Positions 6,559 to 9,645 of a stretch of 9,645 nt of DNA are shown here, piece after piece; position 1 is the first letter of the stretch; every line of letters starts with the position of its first letter. The stretch is taken from positions 1 through 9,645 of the forward strand of contig CAMDVP010000108.1 of the NCBI GenBank assembly GCA_945877525.1. Reading direction: 5' to 3'. The position numbers and the translations under genes were made by a program. The notes below the pieces were generated by a model that saw nothing but the letters and a program-made list of their open reading frames with translations, made no database searches and was not told the origin of the DNA. The stretch comes from an uncultured Clostridia bacterium (GTDB lineage Bacteria > Bacillota > Clostridia > Christensenellales > Aristaeellaceae).

Positions 6559-6923
6559 CAGTCCGGCACCGTCTGATCGAAGGGCAGTACCAGGCGGTTG
6601 GAACCGTCCTCCCACAGGCGCTCCAGATTGTAATAGGCGCGCTCCTCCTGATGGAACAGGTGCACCATGATGTGCCCGTAGTCCAGCACAATCCAGCGGG
6701 CCTCGTTCTGACCCTCGGTGCGGCGCAGAGGCACGCCCAGGCGGGCCATGCGGTCATCCGCTTCGTCGGCCAGGGCCTTCACCTGGGCGGCGCTGCGGCC
6801 GGATGCGATGACCATATAGTCGCAGATGACGGTGAGCTTCGACACGTCAAGGACGATGATGTCGCGGCCCTTCTTGTCGTAGAGGGCCTGGGCAATTTCC
6901 TGCACAATGGCTTGATCCTGCAT
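6558..6923 (-). CDS. rsfS: Ribosome silencing factor RsfS
   Basis: Binds ribosomal protein uL14 of the large subunit and blocks joining of the small subunit when nutrients are short; also called YqeL, Iojap or DUF143. At 121 residues it has the usual length. Family signatures are DKKGRDIIVLDVSKLT (16-31), DYMVIASGRSAAQVKALADE (35-54), EGQNEARWIVLDYG (70-83) and VHLFHQEERAYYNLERLW (87-104). The ATG at 6923 is set by AGGAGGT at 6935-6929, 5 nt upstream, which directly follows the stop of the nadD-yqeK gene. An in-frame extension to 7127 overlaps the YqeK domain and shows no family similarity. It stands directly after nadD-yqeK, the order seen in Bacillus (nadD, yqeK, yqeL). Its stop shares a base with the ogt start. 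Confidence 0.95.
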   Translation of the reverse strand: MQDQAIVQEIAQALYDKKGRDIIVLDVSKLTVICDYMVIASGRSAAQVKALADEADDRMARLGVPLRRTEGQNEARWIVLDYGHIMVHLFHQEERAYYNLERLWEDGSNRLVLPFDQTVPD

Positions 6924-6936
6924 AATAGACCTCCTG

Positions 6937-8127
6937 TCAGCTTGCGATTTCGGGCAGGGAGCGCAGCCAGCGGATGGTTTCCAGGCTGCTGGGGTGGGTG
7001 GCCTTGCCGCCCTTGCGGACGTATTTGTCGGTGCCCTCCAGGCTGGCCAGCATGGCCTTTTCCAGGGACAACTGGGCCAGCAGGCGTACCTGGTGCAGCG
7101 TGGGATAATCCGCACGGGTAGGCTCAATCTTGTCCGCCAGAAAGACCGCCATGTCCAAGTGGGACATGCCTGGCTTGCCCGTGGTGTGACAGGCGATGGC
7201 CCGCAGCACTTCCGGGTCGGTCACGCCATAGTCCGACGCGGCCAGGCAGGCCCCGGCCAGGGAGTGGAGCAGGTTGCCGCTTTCGATCACGGCCTTGTCC
7301 TCCGTCAGGGCGCGGGCGCGGCAGAGGGCCTGCATGTCCTTCAGGGGCATGCACTTGGCGCAGTCGTGCAAAAGCCCCGCCACCTCGGCCTGATAGGCGT
7401 TCAGCTGATGGGTGCGGGCCAGCTGCCTGGCGGTGTGGGCCACGGCCAGGGTGTGGGCGAAACGCTTCACGCTCAGGGCGGCGAAGAGCCGGGCCAGCCA
7501 GTCCTCCGCCTGGGGAATGCGCTGCGTCATGCCGTAGAGCCCCTTCACGCCGCAGTATTCCCGCACGGGCACGGGGAGGCCGGGAGTAGGCTCGCCAGCG
7601 GCGAGGGCCTGCCGAACCCCGGTGGAGGATACGTCCATGGGTTCCATGTCCAGCATGACGATGCGCCCGCCAAGGGCGGTCAGGCAGCGGCGCTGGGCGG
7701 TGATTTCCGCCGGGGTGTGATGCCAGGCCCGGGGACACACCAGAAACGTGCACATGCCAAGCACCTGCTCATAATGCCGCCAATGGTGTAATTTCATCAG
7801 CGTGTCCGCGCCGATGATGTAAAAGAAGTCTGCCCGGGGATAATCCTCCCGGAGAATGGACAGGGTATCCACTGTGTAAATCACGCCGGGCCGGTCAATT
7901 TCCGCCCGGCAGGGAATAAGCCGCTCCTCCTGGGCGCAGGCCGCGCAGACCATCCGCCAGCGATCCTCCGCAGGGACGATGTCCTGCTTGTGGGGCGGGG
8001 CGCCTGAGGGGAGCATGAGCACCTTGTCCAGCCGGGCGCTTTCCAGCGCCGCGCGGGCTATATGCAGATGCCCCTGGTGAATGGGGTCAAGCGTGCCGCC
8101 CATGATACCGATGCGTTCCTTTGCCAC
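6937..8127 (-). CDS. NadD-YqeK fusion: nicotinate-nucleotide adenylyltransferase plus HD-domain Ap4A hydrolase
   Basis: One 396-residue reading frame joins two enzymes that are separate neighbouring genes in Bacillus. The NadD part (1-199) makes deamido-NAD from nicotinate mononucleotide and ATP. It shows MGGTLDPIHQGHL (9-21; Leu where Phe is usual), PSGAPPHK (40-47), YTVDTL, FYIIGADTL (102-110) and SSTGVR (167-172), ending at the family's usual REYCGVKGLYG. The YqeK part (200-396) is an HD phosphohydrolase; family members cleave Ap4A symmetrically into two ADP. It shows KRFAHTLAV (His225), LLHDCAK (His254, Asp255), LLHSLAGA, CHTTG (314-318) and FLADKIEP (Asp332). The start is GTG, chosen because AAAGGAGG lies 7 nt upstream and the next residues are AKERIGIMGG; the frame is open further upstream but that part is not protein-like. 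First gene of the minus operon; rsfS follows 13 nt after its stop. Similar fusions are known in Mycoplasma. Confidence 0.93.
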   Translation of the reverse strand: MAKERIGIMGGTLDPIHQGHLHIARAALESARLDKVLMLPSGAPPHKQDIVPAEDRWRMVCAACAQEERLIPCRAEIDRPGVIYTVDTLSILREDYPRADFFYIIGADTLMKLHHWRHYEQVLGMCTFLVCPRAWHHTPAEITAQRRCLTALGGRIVMLDMEPMDVSSTGVRQALAAGEPTPGLPVPVREYCGVKGLYGMTQRIPQAEDWLARLFAALSVKRFAHTLAVAHTARQLARTHQLNAYQAEVAGLLHDCAKCMPLKDMQALCRARALTEDKAVIESGNLLHSLAGACLAASDYGVTDPEVLRAIACHTTGKPGMSHLDMAVFLADKIEPTRADYPTLHQVRLLAQLSLEKAMLASLEGTDKYVRKGGKATHPSSLETIRWLRSLPEIAS

Positions 8128-8134
8128 CGTGCTG

Positions 8135-8142
8135 CCTCCTTT
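8135..8142 (-). promoter_or_regulatory. Ribosome binding site fixing the GTG start of nadD-yqeK
   Basis: Read on the minus strand this is AAAGGAGG, 7 nt from the GTG at 8127-8125. It decides the start: the reading frame stays open for more than 1 kb upstream without family similarity, and the next ATG (8 codons in) falls inside the conserved GGTLDP region. Confidence 0.9.
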
Positions 8143-8152
8143 GAATAACCTT

Positions 8153-8181
8153 ATTATAAACGATTTCGCCCAAACAATAAA
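8153..8181 (-). promoter_or_regulatory. Probable promoter of the nadD-yqeK/rsfS/ogt/trmH-like operon
   Basis: A perfect TATAAT (8158-8153 on the minus strand) lies 17 bp from a poor -35 (TTTATT, 8181-8176, 3 of 6). The short AT-rich spacer contrasts with the GC-rich genes. The start point would be near 8146, giving a leader of about 19 nt with the ribosome site inside it. The weak -35 suggests an activator or a modest promoter. No extended -10 is seen. Confidence 0.55.
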
Positions 8182-8198
8182 GAAGAAATTTGTTCTTC
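8182..8198. repeat. Small inverted repeat in the divergent spacer
   Basis: GAAGAA (8182-8187) and TTCTTC (8193-8198) are exact inverse complements around a 5-nt centre. The element sits directly upstream of the weak -35 of the minus operon and just before the ribosome site of the plus-strand membrane protein gene. It could be an operator or a short leader hairpin, or chance in an AT-rich stretch. Confidence 0.4.
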
Positions 8199-8220
8199 CG
8201 GCGGGAAAGGAGCGGAAAGC

Positions 8221-9048
8221 ATGCAACAATATCTTCGCCGGGGCCGTCTGAGCGCCCTGATGGACGGGCTGGGTTTGCGGATGGTGCTGGCGCTGGCGGC
8301 GGTGGGATGGTTTGTGTACCTGTGGGGGGTGACGGTACCCGCTCTGCTGGCAGGAGGCGCGCTGGCGGTGATGGGGGAGATGGCCCTGACCCGTTGCCGC
8401 CGGCAGCGTGTGGCAAGGCGGGAGGCGGCGCTGCGCAGGCGGCTCGGGGGTGAAATGATGCTGGAGGAAATGCTGCTGGCGCCAAAAAAGCAGGCGCATT
8501 TCCAGGCGGCGCTGCTGCTGGGGCTGCGCTATCCCCTGACCATGGAACGGGTAACGGAGGATGGAATGCTGTGCCTGAGCGGCGGCGAGCATCTGCTCAT
8601 CAGCTGCGTGGCCCTGCCGGAGGCATGCGAGGCAGGGACGAGCGCCATGGTGGATATCCAGCGGGCCTGCCGCCTCCATGGCGCGGCGCGGGGCGTGGCC
8701 TGCGTGACCGGCCGCGTTTCCGAAAAAACCGTGGCCTGGGCCGCTCAGGGTGTGGTGCCGGTGAAAATCATCCGGCGGGAAACGCTGGCGGCTTTGGCGG
8801 GTCAGGCACATCCTGCCACCGACGCGCAGCTGGTTGAGCTGGGCAAGCGGAAAAAGCGCCTTGCCCCCGGCGGCCTGATGCAGACAGCGCTGCGCCGGGA
8901 GAAGGCGAAAACCTATATGCTCTATGGGCTGGGGCTGACGCTTCTGTATGTGGTGACGGGGCTGTGGTACTATCCGGCGCCGGGGATTGCGTGTCTTGTG
9001 CTGTCGGTGATGTGCCGCTGCCGCAGGGAGGAGGCGGAAAAGCTGTAA
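8221..9048 (+). CDS. Unrecognised four-helix membrane protein with a central Mrr-like soluble domain
   Basis: I do not recognise this family. The 275-residue protein has two adjacent hydrophobic segments near the N-terminus (about 21-37 and 38-56), a soluble middle of about 170 residues, and two more segments (about 232-249 and 253-267). Arginines at 6-8, 58-74 and 266-269 place both ends and the middle in the cytoplasm by the positive-inside rule. The middle, about 77-194, has the general pattern of the Mrr/restriction-endonuclease-like fold: GGEHLLISCV (a strand ending where Q-x-K would be), then a helix, GVACVTGRVSEKTVAWAA and VPVKIIRRETLAAL. The expected catalytic Lys appears to be Val130, so it may have no nuclease activity. 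This comparison is inference from pattern only. AAAGGAG at 8206-8212 is 8 nt before the ATG. It is divergent from nadD-yqeK and ends 1 bp before the convergent aminotransferase gene. Confidence 0.8.
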   Translation: MQQYLRRGRLSALMDGLGLRMVLALAAVGWFVYLWGVTVPALLAGGALAVMGEMALTRCRRQRVARREAALRRRLGGEMMLEEMLLAPKKQAHFQAALLLGLRYPLTMERVTEDGMLCLSGGEHLLISCVALPEACEAGTSAMVDIQRACRLHGAARGVACVTGRVSEKTVAWAAQGVVPVKIIRRETLAALAGQAHPATDAQLVELGKRKKRLAPGGLMQTALRREKAKTYMLYGLGLTLLYVVTGLWYYPAPGIACLVLSVMCRCRREEAEKL

Positions 9049-9049
9049 T

Positions 9050-9645
9050 CTATGGGCGCAGCACCTGACGAAGGGCCAGAAGCGCGTCGGCCATATCCCG
9101 CTCGGTGGTATAAATGCCCGGGGATACGCGCACTGCGCCGCTTTGCAGGGTGCCCAGCCAGGAATGCACCGCCGGGGCGCAGTGAAGTCCGCCCCGCACG
9201 GCGATACCGCACTGATCCAGCCCGTCGGCAATTTCCCCCGCGTCCGTTATGTCAGACACAAAGCTGGTGATGCCCACGCAGGGCGCGTCCTGATGCCCCA
9301 GGGCGCGAACCCCGCTCATTTCCATCAGCCCTTCGCGGAAGATGCGGTTCAGGTGCCGCTCATATTCGTGAATCTCATCCCGGTGCGCCCGCACAAACCG
9401 CAAACCCTGCAAAAGCCCCGCGATGCCGGGCAGATTCAGCGTACCGCTTTCGTAGCGGTCTGGCAAAAGGTCGGGCTGGGCCATGCTTTCCGAGGCGCTG
9501 CCTGTGCCCCCGGCCATGAGGGGCTCTGGATGCATGCCCTTGCCCAGCAGCAGCAGCCCCGTGCCGTGGGGACCCAGCAGTCCCTTGTGTCCCGGCATGG
9601 CCACCAGGTCGGCGTGGAGGACGGAGGGGCTCACGTCCAGCACGC
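9050..9645 (-). CDS. Class V aminotransferase, cysteine-desulfurase-like, N-terminus beyond window edge
   Basis: PLP enzyme of the NifS/SufS fold; relatives release sulfur from cysteine as a persulfide, though many members of this subgroup have no proven substrate. About 197 C-terminal codons are visible, roughly half of a protein of about 380 residues. The PLP-binding lysine is in MPGHKGLLGPHGTGLL (codon 9586-9584). Further signatures are the GGTGSASES stretch, RYESGTLNLPGIAGL (glycine-rich, typical of the EGC-type class V subgroup) and VRGGLHCAPAVHSWLGT, whose Cys (codon 9181-9179) sits where SufS-type desulfurases carry the catalytic cysteine. It ends RVSPGIYTTERDMADALLAL, as in the family. 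The GTG at 9643 is an internal valine, not a start, because the conserved PLP domain must continue upstream. It converges on the membrane protein gene with a 1-bp gap and no terminator. Confidence 0.88.
   Translation of the reverse strand, partial: VLDVSPSVLHADLVAMPGHKGLLGPHGTGLLLLGKGMHPEPLMAGGTGSASESMAQPDLLPDRYESGTLNLPGIAGLLQGLRFVRAHRDEIHEYERHLNRIFREGLMEMSGVRALGHQDAPCVGITSFVSDITDAGEIADGLDQCGIAVRGGLHCAPAVHSWLGTLQSGAVRVSPGIYTTERDMADALLALRQVLRP

Noticed and set aside
6924..7127. N-terminal extension of RsfS on the minus strand
   Set aside because: It overlaps the YqeK coding region in another frame; the ATG at 6923 has AGGAGGT 5 nt upstream and starts the conserved protein.
8128..9231. Upstream extension of the nadD-yqeK frame on the minus strand
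   Set aside because: The extension is Arg/His/Pro/Gln-rich, antisense to the membrane protein gene, and the GTG at 8127 has a perfect ribosome site and the family N-terminus.
9641..9643. GTG as start codon of the aminotransferase
   Set aside because: It falls just before the PLP lysine region; the family needs about 180 more residues upstream, so it is an internal valine.
1..9645. CRISPR array, tRNA, rRNA, riboswitch or insertion sequence
   Set aside because: I found no regularly spaced repeats, no cloverleaf candidates, no transposase and no gap long enough for a riboswitch; all gaps are under 120 bp.

Overview
The window looks like a GC-rich bacterial chromosome of the Firmicutes (Bacillota), most likely a Clostridia-type lineage. 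I infer this from the yicC/yloC - remA - gmk - rpoZ - coaBC block, which is the Bacillus/Clostridium order, from the remA gene itself, and from the nadD - yqeK - rsfS block. Third codon positions are mostly G or C, and Shine-Dalgarno sites are strong and close to AAAGGAGG. I see no phage, insertion sequence, CRISPR, rRNA or tRNA. Coding density is very high, and every intergenic gap is shorter than 120 bp.

Layout. Positions 1-955 (minus) hold most of a malic enzyme, cut by the left edge. A 116-bp divergent spacer carries its promoter. Positions 1072-1911 (plus) encode an RlmA-type 23S rRNA guanine methyltransferase with an N-terminal zinc site. A near-consensus promoter at 1944-1972 then drives a tight plus-strand operon: yicC-family endoribonuclease, remA, gmk, rpoZ and coaBC. 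It ends at a strong hairpin terminator (5220-5260). Convergent to it, on the minus strand and read from 8127 down to 5274, lies a second operon: a fused nadD-yqeK gene, rsfS, an O6-alkylguanine-DNA alkyltransferase (ogt) and a SpoU/TrmH-type RNA 2'-O-methyltransferase. Divergent from it, 8221-9048 (plus) encodes an unrecognised membrane protein. Last, 9050-9645 (minus) is the C-terminal part of a class V, cysteine-desulfurase-like aminotransferase cut by the right edge.

How the genes fit together. The plus operon joins RNA turnover (YicC), a DNA-binding regulator (RemA), GDP synthesis (Gmk), the RNA polymerase omega subunit and two steps of coenzyme A synthesis. The minus operon joins NAD synthesis, probable Ap4A hydrolysis, ribosome silencing, DNA alkylation repair and RNA methylation. 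Several junctions are translationally coupled: 4-nt ATGA overlaps, a 1-nt TGATG overlap, and ribosome sites embedded in the preceding gene.

This is mostly a housekeeping region and I do not see a convincing new multi-gene system. The points most worth a second look are the NadD-YqeK fusion with no linker and a possible internal start, the 63-nt AT-rich patch inside gmk, and the membrane protein whose central domain resembles a degenerate Mrr/restriction-endonuclease-like fold.
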